From: Nitrospira lenta
Lineage (GTDB): Bacteria; Nitrospirota; Nitrospiria; Nitrospirales; Nitrospiraceae
Direction: 5' to 3'
Length of the DNA: 64,000 nt
Assembly (NCBI RefSeq): GCF_900403705.1
Contig: NZ_OUNR01000017.1
Location: 62,001-126,000, forward strand
Under the pieces are notes generated by a model that was not told where the DNA came from, ran no database searches, and worked only from the letters and a program-made list of their open reading frames with translations. The position numbers were made by a program, and so were the translations under genes. Below, piece by piece: positions 44,144 to 51,958 of this stretch (positions are counted from its first letter, which is position 1; every line of letters begins with the position of its first letter).

Positions 44144-44175
44144 AAAAAACTACCCGAGCGTACAGCCCACTCAGG
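44144..44175 (-). terminator. Intrinsic terminator or attenuator between the regulator and the antiterminator gene
   Basis: On the minus strand CCTGAG pairs with CTCGGG (one G-U pair) around an 11-nt loop, followed by TAG and a run of six T. The stem begins at the stop codon of the winged-helix regulator. It should reduce read-through from the regulator gene into the antiterminator gene, which implies either a separate promoter for the latter or regulated read-through. Confidence 0.5.
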
Positions 44176-44758
44176 CCGTCGGTCCGAGCGCGAGCACCTT
44201 GCCGTTCGGAACCTGATACTGCACCAGCATTTCACCTAGTTCACGCGACCGATCGAGATCGGCGAGCACCACGGCGTCGAACGCCCACTCTTGCAAGACA
44301 CGCGGATGCGAGACGGGATACGAGAGAAACGTTTCAACCGTCCCGTCACTCACAAACCCGACTAACTCCAGATCCATTTCCCGCAACGAAAGATAGGCCA
44401 TTTCTGCAAATTCGCTCGTTCCAAAAATCACAATCCGCCGACCTCCCACCACAGTGACCCGAGACAGGACATCACGCAACCGGGCGCGCATGTCCCGATA
44501 GTGCGACAGGGAGTACTGCATGTAGAGGTACGTGAGACGGGATTTTTCGGCAAATCCTTGCGGCGTCAGCAGATAGCGAATCCGGTGTGATGGGATGGTC
44601 GTGACCTTGACGTATCCCTTTCTCGCGAGACGCTTCACGTATAGATTCGTGAGACCGAGTGCCACGCCTAATTTGATGGCGAGGGACCGTTGCGTGATCG
44701 CACCGTCCCGCTCCAATTCCGTGAGCAGAATAAGGTCTCGTTGTCCCTGAAGATTCAT
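44171..44758 (-). CDS. Winged-helix regulator with C-terminal Rossmann-like domain
   Basis: Residues 1-70 (from the ATG at 44758, 195 residues) form a winged helix-turn-helix: LILLTELERDGAITQRSLAIKLGVALGLTNLYVKRLARKGYVKV, ending with RIRYLLTPQGF, like MarR/ROK-type readers. A helical linker follows. Residues about 112-190 (RRIVIFGTSEFAEMAYLSLREMDLELVGFVSD ... FDAVVLADLD) look like the nucleotide-sugar-binding Rossmann domain found in PglD and CapD N-termini. A GTG at 44776 or a TTG at 44803 are other possible starts. It precedes the antiterminator of the glycan operon. I infer that it senses a nucleotide sugar and controls this locus and its own promoter. Confidence 0.8.
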   Translation of the reverse strand: MNLQGQRDLILLTELERDGAITQRSLAIKLGVALGLTNLYVKRLARKGYVKVTTIPSHRIRYLLTPQGFAEKSRLTYLYMQYSLSHYRDMRARLRDVLSRVTVVGGRRIVIFGTSEFAEMAYLSLREMDLELVGFVSDGTVETFLSYPVSHPRVLQEWAFDAVVLADLDRSRELGEMLVQYQVPNGKVLALGPTA

Positions 44759-44784
44759 CTCATTGAGAGGCTCCACCAAAAAAC

Positions 44785-44799
44785 GTTCATGATATGAAC
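44785..44799. promoter_or_regulatory. 15-bp perfect palindrome over the regulator promoter, candidate operator
   Basis: GTTCAT-GAT-ATGAAC is a perfect inverted repeat with 6-bp arms and a 3-bp centre. It covers the -10 region of the candidate promoter of the winged-helix gene. Such a position is typical of an autorepressor site, but binding is not shown. Confidence 0.5.
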
Positions 44800-44820
44800 A
44801 CAATTAGGAGAGGGAGTCAA
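44792..44820 (-). promoter_or_regulatory. Candidate promoter of the winged-helix regulator
   Basis: TTGACT (44815-44820) and a poor -10 TCATAT (44792-44797) lie 17 nt apart on the minus strand. The predicted start is about 27 nt before the ATG at 44758. The -10 lies in the palindrome at 44785-44799. Confidence 0.4.
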
Positions 44821-44889
44821 GGCAGAATTCCACAATAGGTAGATATATCAACAACGTGAGGGGGGATAGTGGCCGAGAGTCAGTGGCGA

Positions 44890-45909
44890 CTAGACATGGT
44901 GAATCGTTAACGGCTGGACAGACCGCACCACAGCGCCGAGTCGAGCCGCAACGTCCGCAACGGTAAATCGATCCAAACAATCCCAATAGGGACAGGCCTC
45001 ACCGATGCACTTCTCACAGGTCGGCACATCTGGGCGAAGCAGCACGCCGCGTCCCAAGGGTTTCCAACGGGTCGGCAGATTGTTTCGGCGCGGATCAAAC
45101 AAGCTGACCGTCGGAACACTGAGAGCCGCAGCCAGATGGGCCGGCCCGGTTGCACCCGACACTACCACGTGCGCGGCCCCAATCACTGCCATCAATTCCC
45201 GAACTGTAAGCTGTCCCATGAGATTGCTGATGCCCGGATGGAGGACGGCGCCGTCCAACGCCTCGCGTTGGAATTGATCGCGTTCGACCGGGCTACCGGT
45301 CAACACTACCGCGTACCCTTGTTGCGCCAACATCTGGGCAAGGTCCCGATAATGCACCGGCCGCCAATGCCGGGCCGACACCCCGCCAGGGTGAATCACG
45401 ACTCGCGGCATGACCGTGCCACTCCAGTGCCGCTCCCCGCCAGCTCGCTCGGCATCGGTGAGCCGGAGCACCGGCGCGACCACAGACAACGGCGTCAGCC
45501 GAAGCCCCTTGAGCATCTCCACGTTATAGTCAGACTCATGCTTCTGAAAACTGCTGCGGTGTTCATACACCCAGCGATTCGACAACACGCTCTGCCACCG
45601 AAAGCCCGTCGCTACACGAAGCGGAACGCCGGCCCGCCAGGCCGCCCACATCAAGCGCCGGAACGGCTTGAGGAAAATGACCGCATCGATTCCGCCTGAA
45701 AAAGCCTGCATCATGTCTGGGATCGCTGCCTGCAACGACACCGTTCGCACATAATCAATGTCGGGATGGTGCTCTAAAATCGGCGCCGCCACGGGATTCG
45801 CCAGCACGCCAATGCGAACGCCTGGTATCAATTGTCGCAATTGCGTCGCGACAGGAAGTGAGAGCACCAAATCCCCGATCCCGTCCGGACGCACGATCAG
45901 CACATTCAT
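44890..45909 (-). CDS. Glycosyltransferase family 9 (heptosyltransferase-like)
   Basis: I start at the ATG at 45909 (ATGA overlap with the next gene upstream), giving 339 residues beginning MNVLIVRPDGIGDLVLSLPV, the standard GT9 N-terminus. The donor site is VVSGATGPAHLAAALSVPTVSLFDPRRN, where the usual T/N-D-S/T-G-P is GATGP, so the Asp is missing. The C-terminus has CEKCIGEACPYWDC, the Cys-rich end seen in many GT9 members. It is the last gene of the lipid A/core operon. Function probably in LPS core. Confidence 0.87.
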   Translation of the reverse strand: MNVLIVRPDGIGDLVLSLPVATQLRQLIPGVRIGVLANPVAAPILEHHPDIDYVRTVSLQAAIPDMMQAFSGGIDAVIFLKPFRRLMWAAWRAGVPLRVATGFRWQSVLSNRWVYEHRSSFQKHESDYNVEMLKGLRLTPLSVVAPVLRLTDAERAGGERHWSGTVMPRVVIHPGGVSARHWRPVHYRDLAQMLAQQGYAVVLTGSPVERDQFQREALDGAVLHPGISNLMGQLTVRELMAVIGAAHVVVSGATGPAHLAAALSVPTVSLFDPRRNNLPTRWKPLGRGVLLRPDVPTCEKCIGEACPYWDCLDRFTVADVAARLGAVVRSVQPLTIHHV

Positions 45910-46949
45910 CGTGACACCGCACGGCAGGACTGTTGGGACACCACGGCCGCCACGACCTGTTCGGGAGTAATCGATTCGAGACATTCCATCGGCACCGCAT
46001 GGCGGCAGACACGACTGAAGCAGGGACGGCATGGCACGTCATGAGTCAAGACGGTATGTCCCGCTCCGTACGGACCGGTACGCACCGCGCTGGTCGGCCC
46101 GAAAATCGACACCACCGGCCTCCCCACTGCCGCAGCCACATGCATCGGCCCTGAATCGTTCGTGATCAACGCACAGGCTTTCGACAACAGGGCCGGCAAC
46201 AATCCAATCGGCGTCTCGCCGGTCAGATCGATAACAGGACAAGCCGCCAGGCTCTGCACCTGCCCGCTGGTCTCCCGCTCGTCCGGTCCGCCGATCACCA
46301 CCAGCGGTCCAATGCCTCTGGCTGCCAATTGAGTCGCCACGGCGGCAAACGATGCGGCAGGCCAGCGCTTAGTCGGCCAACGCGCGGAGACGTTCATGGC
46401 CACCCACGGTGCATCCAGATCAATCCCTTTGCGTCGGAACAACTCTCGCAACGTCGTCACATCCTGCGACAGCAATCTGAATCGGAATTGCGGCGCATCC
46501 TTGACCGGCACGCCCAGCTCCGCCGCAATCAGCAGGTATCGCTCCACAGCATGCATCTCGGAAGTCGATACCGCCACTCGATGCGTGTACCACCATGGAC
46601 TCCCTTCACGTCCGTTAGCAAACCCCACTCGTTGAGTGCATCCGGTGATCCGAGCCACCAGCGCACTGCGCAAGAGTCCTTGCAGATCGACAACAAGATC
46701 GAACCGCTGCGCCCGCAACGCCAGAGCCTGACCGACCCATGATGCTAGAGTGGGATCGACCGGCCACACAGCATCGACGCCTTCGATCCGTTGCACGACC
46801 TCCGCCCATTGACGCTTCACCAGCCAGGTCAAATGCGCGGAAGGCCAGCGTTGCTTGAACGCGGCAACCACCGGCATGGTGTGCACAATGTCGCCGAGCG
46901 AACTCGGCTTGATCAGCAAAATTCGTCGAGGCTCAGCCATCGATATCAT
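45906..46949 (-). CDS. waaC: ADP-heptose:LPS heptosyltransferase I (WaaC-like, GT9)
   Basis: A 347-residue protein. ILLIKPSSLGDIVHTMPVVAAFKQRWP is typical of heptosyltransferase I, and LITNDSGPMHVAAAVGRPVVSIFGPTSAVRTGPYG is the donor-binding motif. The ATG at 46949 follows the upstream stop directly (TAAATG) with GAGGGG 9 nt before. WaaC adds the first heptose to Kdo. The assignment I versus II rests on the N-terminal S-S-L-G-D-I-V-H-T motif and the neighbouring WaaF-like protein. Confidence 0.86.
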   Translation of the reverse strand: MISMAEPRRILLIKPSSLGDIVHTMPVVAAFKQRWPSAHLTWLVKRQWAEVVQRIEGVDAVWPVDPTLASWVGQALALRAQRFDLVVDLQGLLRSALVARITGCTQRVGFANGREGSPWWYTHRVAVSTSEMHAVERYLLIAAELGVPVKDAPQFRFRLLSQDVTTLRELFRRKGIDLDAPWVAMNVSARWPTKRWPAASFAAVATQLAARGIGPLVVIGGPDERETSGQVQSLAACPVIDLTGETPIGLLPALLSKACALITNDSGPMHVAAAVGRPVVSIFGPTSAVRTGPYGAGHTVLTHDVPCRPCFSRVCRHAVPMECLESITPEQVVAAVVSQQSCRAVSR

Positions 46950-48641
46950 TTACGACGTCCCCTCGCCGACTGGTAGTTTCTGCTCCTGTGCCCCGGCATC
47001 GGCCAGAATCCAGGTCACCGCCTCATCGAGTGACGGCGCAACGACTGCCGCGGCCTCGCCGGACTCCGTCTTAGCTAGTGCCCCATGCGCACTGGTGGTG
47101 ACCCACACGCGCTTCGCACCCACCCGCTTGGCCAACTCCATGTCTTTGGCATGGTCCCCGATGAGGTACGATCGGGACAGGTCGATTCCCAACTCGCGCA
47201 CGGCCCGGTCGATCATTCCCGTCTCAGGTTTCCGGCAGCGACACCGCTCGTCCGGATGATGCGGACACACATAGATCGCATCCAATGAAGCCCCCGCGTC
47301 ATGCAACAATCGCCGGAGCTTCGCATGAATCGCATCGAGGTCGGCGGCAGAAAACAATCCACGCCCGACACCCGATTGATTCGTCACCACCACCAGTCGA
47401 GCTCCCGCGTGCGTCAGCCTGGCCAGCGCGGCGCCGACACCGGGAAACAATTCGAACCGATCTGGAGAACCGATGTACCCGGGATCGGGATTCAACGTCC
47501 CGTCACGATCGAGAAACACCGTCACGCCTTGCAAGGGGGAGAAACTGGTGACGGTCGGCGCAGGCGTCGCCGCAGCCGCCGGTTGAATAGTCTGTGCCAG
47601 CTGCCCAGCCGCAGCCTGCGTGACCATGTCTACCGTGACGCCGGTCATACAGCGATGATCGATGGGGCACTCCCGTAACAGACAGGGCGCACAGTCCACC
47701 GGCTGTCGGACAATCGACGCCTCTTGCCCATATGGCGCCGTGGTTTTCCAATCGGTGGGACCGAAGACAGCCACCACCGGCACCGCAAACGCCGCCGCCA
47801 TGTGCATCGGCCCAGTATCGTTGGTCAGTAATATGGTGCAGCGCTTGGTCGCGGCCATCAGTTCACGGATATTCGTCCGTCCCGACAAAACCGCTGACCG
47901 TACAGTGAGACGATCTGCCACTGATTGGCCCAACGCTTCTTCGCCCTTGGCCCCGAGAATCACGACTGAGACCGGCCGCCGCTGTCCTTGTTCAATCTGA
48001 CGGCACACCCGCAGCGCCGCCTCCGCATATCGTTCCGGCAGCCATCGCTTGGCACTTCCATACGTCGAACCAGGATTCACACCGACAATCAGATCCTCCC
48101 GCCCCACTCCACTCTCCGTCAAACGCTCATCCATCGCACGAATTTCATCAGCAGAAACCGTCAGTGCCGGAACCGTCGGTGCGCCGGTCACGCCAAGCGG
48201 CTTCAACAGGTCCCAATAATAGTGTACTTGATGCACCAACGTGGCGCGATCGGGACGCGCGACGGGATCGGTCAGCAGAAACGCACGCCCGTCGGTACCA
48301 TAGCCATACCGGCGGCGGATACCGGCGAGCCACGCGATCAACGCCGCCTCAAACGCATTTTGGAACAACACCGCCAGATCGAACCGCTGCCGACGCAGCA
48401 GACCCGCCAGCGTCCATTTCCCCGACAGCCCCGCATGAATTCCGCGATCATCGTAGACCAACCGGCGATCGATGCCCGGATAGGCAATAAACAGCTCAGC
48501 AATGGCCGGCTTCGCGAGCAAGGTAATTTCCGCCTTAGGGAAAAGCGCTCGCAGCCCGCGTAGCGCCGGCTCGCACATCACGGCATCGCCGATCCAGTTC
48601 GGCGCCCGTACCAGAATGCGCGACGGCAATTCGTTACGCAC
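46950..48641 (-). CDS. Fusion of heptosyltransferase II (WaaF) and D-glycero-D-manno-heptose-1,7-bisphosphate phosphatase (GmhB)
   Basis: Start at the GTG at 48641 (AGGGAG 6 nt upstream) gives 563 residues. Residues 1 to about 345 are WaaF: RILVRAPNWIGDAVMCEPALRGLRALFP, NPGSTYGSAKRWLPERYAE, LLTNDTGPMHMAAAFAVPVVAVFGPTDWKTTAPYG. An Ala/Pro-rich linker (about 350-370) leads into GmhB with the HAD motif VFLDRDGTLNPDPGYIG near residue 377, VVTNQSGVGRG, and the zinc-binding CPHHPDERCRCRKP. GmhB makes heptose 1-phosphate for the ADP-heptose that WaaF uses, so the fusion joins two steps of one pathway. It overlaps lpxK by 8 bp. Confidence 0.93.
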   Translation of the reverse strand: MRNELPSRILVRAPNWIGDAVMCEPALRGLRALFPKAEITLLAKPAIAELFIAYPGIDRRLVYDDRGIHAGLSGKWTLAGLLRRQRFDLAVLFQNAFEAALIAWLAGIRRRYGYGTDGRAFLLTDPVARPDRATLVHQVHYYWDLLKPLGVTGAPTVPALTVSADEIRAMDERLTESGVGREDLIVGVNPGSTYGSAKRWLPERYAEAALRVCRQIEQGQRRPVSVVILGAKGEEALGQSVADRLTVRSAVLSGRTNIRELMAATKRCTILLTNDTGPMHMAAAFAVPVVAVFGPTDWKTTAPYGQEASIVRQPVDCAPCLLRECPIDHRCMTGVTVDMVTQAAAGQLAQTIQPAAAATPAPTVTSFSPLQGVTVFLDRDGTLNPDPGYIGSPDRFELFPGVGAALARLTHAGARLVVVTNQSGVGRGLFSAADLDAIHAKLRRLLHDAGASLDAIYVCPHHPDERCRCRKPETGMIDRAVRELGIDLSRSYLIGDHAKDMELAKRVGAKRVWVTTSAHGALAKTESGEAAAVVAPSLDEAVTWILADAGAQEQKLPVGEGTS

Positions 48642-49731
48642 GCACGTCTCCCTGCGGCGGAAGTGTATGGGAGACGCCGTGCAACAGGCGCTGGAGCGCA
48701 TCCTGCCCGCGCCTCACATCGGCCCGTAGCCGCAAGGCCCACCAGGAATCGTCAGGCCTCAACAAGGGCGCGAGCTTCCCGGCATCCTTTTCGGTCGTGA
48801 GCACAATCTCGACATTCGATCGTGAGACCTGAGCACGCATCCGATCGACATCCTCGCTCCGATAGACGTAATGATCCGCGAACGCCGTTTCACCATAGAC
48901 CTGGAGCCCATTCTCCATGGCCAACCGGCGGAAGGACTCGCTGTTGCCGATCCCGCTGACCAGCCAGGCCTTCTTTCCCACACACCAGTCTACACCTCGC
49001 CGCTCGCCGGTCGTGACCGACACCACATCGTCGGACCTGAAGACCACCTCTGCCTGCACGGGATGTCCTGTCATGACGGCCTGCAATCGGGCACGCACGG
49101 CGGCGACATCTCGCTCAGAATCCGCACGGGTAATGACGACCGCATCCGCACGGCGGAGCCCGGCCAACGGCTCACGAAGACGTCCAGCCGGCAACAGACC
49201 ATCCAATCCCGTTGCATCCATTGCATCAATCAATACCACGTCAAGGTCGCGGTACAGCGCGCGATGCTGAAAGGCATCGTCGAGCACGATCCAGTCCACC
49301 GGCCATCGATCGAGCAGCCATCGTCCGACTGTAGCGCGATCCGCTCCGACTGCAACAATGGCCTTGGGACAGCGGTTCGCAATGAGATAGGGCTCATCGC
49401 CGGCCTCTGCCGGACCGACCAGGACCCGCTCCCCGTCTGAGACCAGCACCTGCGCCGCCGTCGATGTCCGCTTATAGCCACGGCTGAGCACCGCGACCCG
49501 CTGCCCCTGCGCCTGCAACCACTCCGTCAATAGAATCACCATCGGAGTTTTTCCCGTTCCACCGACGGTCAGATTTCCGACACTCACCACTCGGCAGGGC
49601 AATCGTATGGGCTTCTTCCATCCGCAGTCATAGGCCCACATTCTGGGGCGAACCGCCAACCCATAGAGAAAGGCCGCTCCGCTCAACCAGGAACGAACCG
49701 GATCGCCGGGGCGCAACAGGGCCACGATCAC
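48634..49731 (-). CDS. lpxK: Tetraacyldisaccharide 4'-kinase
   Basis: LpxK phosphorylates the lipid A disaccharide at position 4'. I start at the GTG at 49731 (GTGA overlap with waaA), giving 365 residues; a second GTG two codons later has better SD spacing. A hydrophobic N-terminal helix is followed by the P-loop SVGNLTVGGTGKTPM (Lys61) and by LSRGYKR and DAFQHRALYRDLDVVLIDA, all diagnostic of the family. It follows waaA in the usual order. Confidence 0.93.
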   Translation of the reverse strand: MIVALLRPGDPVRSWLSGAAFLYGLAVRPRMWAYDCGWKKPIRLPCRVVSVGNLTVGGTGKTPMVILLTEWLQAQGQRVAVLSRGYKRTSTAAQVLVSDGERVLVGPAEAGDEPYLIANRCPKAIVAVGADRATVGRWLLDRWPVDWIVLDDAFQHRALYRDLDVVLIDAMDATGLDGLLPAGRLREPLAGLRRADAVVITRADSERDVAAVRARLQAVMTGHPVQAEVVFRSDDVVSVTTGERRGVDWCVGKKAWLVSGIGNSESFRRLAMENGLQVYGETAFADHYVYRSEDVDRMRAQVSRSNVEIVLTTEKDAGKLAPLLRPDDSWWALRLRADVRRGQDALQRLLHGVSHTLPPQGDVRA

Positions 49732-51068
49732 GGCCTCGCAGTCATGGGCTGCGGCGCAGATCCGACAGACCGGAAAGAAGGAGACGGGTCCTTCGGCAAA
49801 CAGGATTCGATCAACTCCATGCTCCGCCGCAACGCCCCCTGATTGTCCGCCACGGTCCGACGTGCGGCCTCCCCGACTTGGCGACGGGCGGCCGAATCCT
49901 CCAGCCATGCGCAGACCGTGCGAGCAAGATCCTCCGCACCGGACACTCGAACAGCACCGCCGGACTCTAAAAGGAGCGTCGCGATTTCCGCGCAATGGTC
50001 CGTATAGGGACCGAACAACACCGGCTTACTCCAGACAGCAGGCTCCAACAAATTGTGTCCACCCACAGGAACCAGAGTGCCGCCGACAAATGCCACGGTC
50101 GCCTCATGATAGGCCCGTGCCAACTCACCCCGTGTATCCAGAATGATGACTCGCGGCCCGGCCCCGCCTGAATCAAGCTCGCTCTTGCGCTGCACCGGCA
50201 ATCCCGCCGCCTGGATCAGCGCCACGACATCGGCCGCTCGCTCAGTATGGCGTGGAGCCAGCATGAGAACGGCATGCGGATGAGCGGCAATGACCTGTCG
50301 GTACGCCGCAACCAGCATCTCCTCCTCGCCTGCATGCGTGCTCCCGGCAAGCAGGAGCGATTCGCCCTCCTGCAGGCCCAACTCAGTACGCAACGACGAC
50401 ACTGCCGCCATCGAAGGCATTGGCTGATCGAACTTGATATTACCGGTCCTATGGACCCGACTAGGATCGGCTCCCAGCGCCACGATTCTCTGCACATCGC
50501 GCTCTGACTGCATGAGACAGAGCGTGAGCGACCGCAGCACCGAACGATAGAATGAGATGAGGCCGGCGATATGCTGCCGAGCAAAGGACCGCGACGACAA
50601 CCGTCCGTTCACCATGACGGTCGGCACCTGCCGATCCCGCAAGGTCCATAAGAGATTCGGCCAGAGTTCGGTCTCGACAAATGCATAGAGCACCGGCTGC
50701 CACTGCGCGATCACGCAGGACACAGCCCAGGGAACATCGAGCGGAGCATAACGATGCTCGGCAATCCCCGCCAGTCGCTGTTCAACCGCCTCGCGCCCCG
50801 TCTCCGTCACCGTCGAGACGATCAGTTTATGATCGGGATGGTGGCGATGCAGCTCTTTTACCAACGGCGTGACCGCCACCACTTCACCGAGCGAGACGGC
50901 GTGAATCCAGATCAAGGGGCGCCGCTCTCCGGACGGTTCCAAGACCGGCCTGACGCGCAACCCGAACCGGTCGAGCAAACCCCTCCGGCACCGTTTCTTG
51001 GCGAGCAAAATACAGAGGACGATCGGCGTAGCCAGAATGAGAAGAGTGTTGTAGAGCAGTCGCCACAT
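49728..51068 (-). CDS. waaA: 3-deoxy-D-manno-octulosonic acid transferase
   Basis: WaaA adds Kdo from CMP-Kdo to lipid IVA. The 446-residue protein has an N-terminal membrane helix (about 5-23), WIHAVSLGEV with the likely catalytic Glu62, LIVSTVTETGRE, FVETELWPNLLWTLRD, and the C-terminal VGGTLVPVGGHNLLEPAVWSKPVLFGPYTDH. All family landmarks are present. The number of Kdo units added cannot be read from sequence. Confidence 0.94.
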   Translation of the reverse strand: MWRLLYNTLLILATPIVLCILLAKKRCRRGLLDRFGLRVRPVLEPSGERRPLIWIHAVSLGEVVAVTPLVKELHRHHPDHKLIVSTVTETGREAVEQRLAGIAEHRYAPLDVPWAVSCVIAQWQPVLYAFVETELWPNLLWTLRDRQVPTVMVNGRLSSRSFARQHIAGLISFYRSVLRSLTLCLMQSERDVQRIVALGADPSRVHRTGNIKFDQPMPSMAAVSSLRTELGLQEGESLLLAGSTHAGEEEMLVAAYRQVIAAHPHAVLMLAPRHTERAADVVALIQAAGLPVQRKSELDSGGAGPRVIILDTRGELARAYHEATVAFVGGTLVPVGGHNLLEPAVWSKPVLFGPYTDHCAEIATLLLESGGAVRVSGAEDLARTVCAWLEDSAARRQVGEAARRTVADNQGALRRSMELIESCLPKDPSPSFRSVGSAPQPMTARP

Positions 51069-51116
51069 GGGTTGGCTAGGATGCGACCTCCGCTTCAGCC
51101 TCAGCCGTCAGCCGGT

Positions 51117-51767
51117 TTAAGGTCGATTCCAATTCGACACGAGCGGTTTCAAGCGCGGCGCCATCCGCCTCGCGCGAGACCCAGATCGGGGTGCCCCAGA
51201 GAAAGACGCCGCGGGAAAACGGGTACGGCACCATGAAGCGATCCCAGCTCGAGAAGAGTTTTTTTTTGAGCAGGCAAAGCCGAGCGGAACAATCGGCAAT
51301 CCCGTAGCCTTCGCCAGTTGAATAACGCCTAACTTCGCCACCTGCCGCGGCCCTTTGGGACCATCCGGAGTCACGACCACATCTTTCCCTGACCGCCCCA
51401 GCTTAATGAGCGAGCGGAGGGCCCCAGCGCCGCCTCTCGTGCTTGACCCGCGCACAGCCTCATGACCGAAACGGGCGATGATGCGGGCGATAATTTCTCC
51501 GTCGCCGTGCTGACTGATCAAGACATGCGACCCGAGCCCGCGATACCCAAACGGAATCATCAACTGCTGAGCATGCCAGAAGGCCAGGATAATGGATCGT
51601 TTCTCTTGATACAGCGCATCTACCGGCTCATAGCCGCGCTGCTCCAGCCGCATACTTCCCTTGATCCCACGAATCACCAGCGCTCCGAGCGGAGGGAGCA
51701 GAGAGAACTTGACCCAGTTTTGGATCCGCTTCTTCATCGGAAGTCTTATGAGATCTTTCTCACTCAT
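51117..51767 (-). CDS. Lysophospholipid acyltransferase-like protein (DUF374), frameshifted near its 3' end
   Basis: Residues 1-165 match DUF374 acyltransferases: SIILAFWHAQQLMIPFGYRG, ISQHGDGEIIARIIARFGHEAVRGSSTRGG, VVVTPDGPKGPRQVAKLGVIQLAK. After a run of nine A (T-run 51259-51267) the C-terminus becomes unrelated and ends at 51117. Adding one A restores the natural end (KLFSSWDRFMVPYPFSRG ... WVSREADG) and moves the stop to 51076, just before waaA. So the gene is full length apart from one missing base in a homopolymer. The start is the ATG at 51767. It may acylate lipid A or phospholipid; its place between msbA and waaA supports lipid A. Confidence 0.85.
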   Translation of the reverse strand: MSEKDLIRLPMKKRIQNWVKFSLLPPLGALVIRGIKGSMRLEQRGYEPVDALYQEKRSIILAFWHAQQLMIPFGYRGLGSHVLISQHGDGEIIARIIARFGHEAVRGSSTRGGAGALRSLIKLGRSGKDVVVTPDGPKGPRQVAKLGVIQLAKATGLPIVPLGFACSKKNSSRAGIASWCRTRFPAASFSGAPRSGSRARRMAPRLKPLVSNWNRP

Positions 51768-51788
51768 CGCCAATTACCTATACGATCG

Positions 51789-51958
51789 ACAGGATGCTCA
51801 AAATAGCCACTGTTCTCACCCGCCCACCCCCGGCGCGCCGAGACGCGCCGTTCCGCGGGCAAGGCCGCAGCGAGTGAAGGGCCGAATCGTACCCTCGGGG
51901 TACGTTGAGGGTCTGAACGATGCGAGAACGCTGCTGGCGGATACTTTCAGCATCCTGT
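51789..51958. repeat. MITE-like element with terminal inverted repeats
   Basis: About 170 bp bounded by inverted ends: ACAGGATGCTCAAAAT (51789-51804) and ACTTTCAGCATCCTGT (51943-51958), 14 of 16 positions matching as inverted repeats. Inside are two clean hairpins: GGCGCG/CGCGCC (51832-51849) and CGTACCC-TCG-GGGTACG (51888-51904). The right end reaches the first base of the msbA stop codon, so the element provides or abuts it. No protein can be read from it. The sequence resembles, from memory, palindromic intergenic repeats of Nitrospira. Only one copy is in this window. Confidence 0.65.

Noticed and set aside
44804-44889. 60-codon minus-strand frame between the core operon and the regulator
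   Set aside because: No motif and it overlaps the waaC-side GT9 gene and the regulator promoter region.
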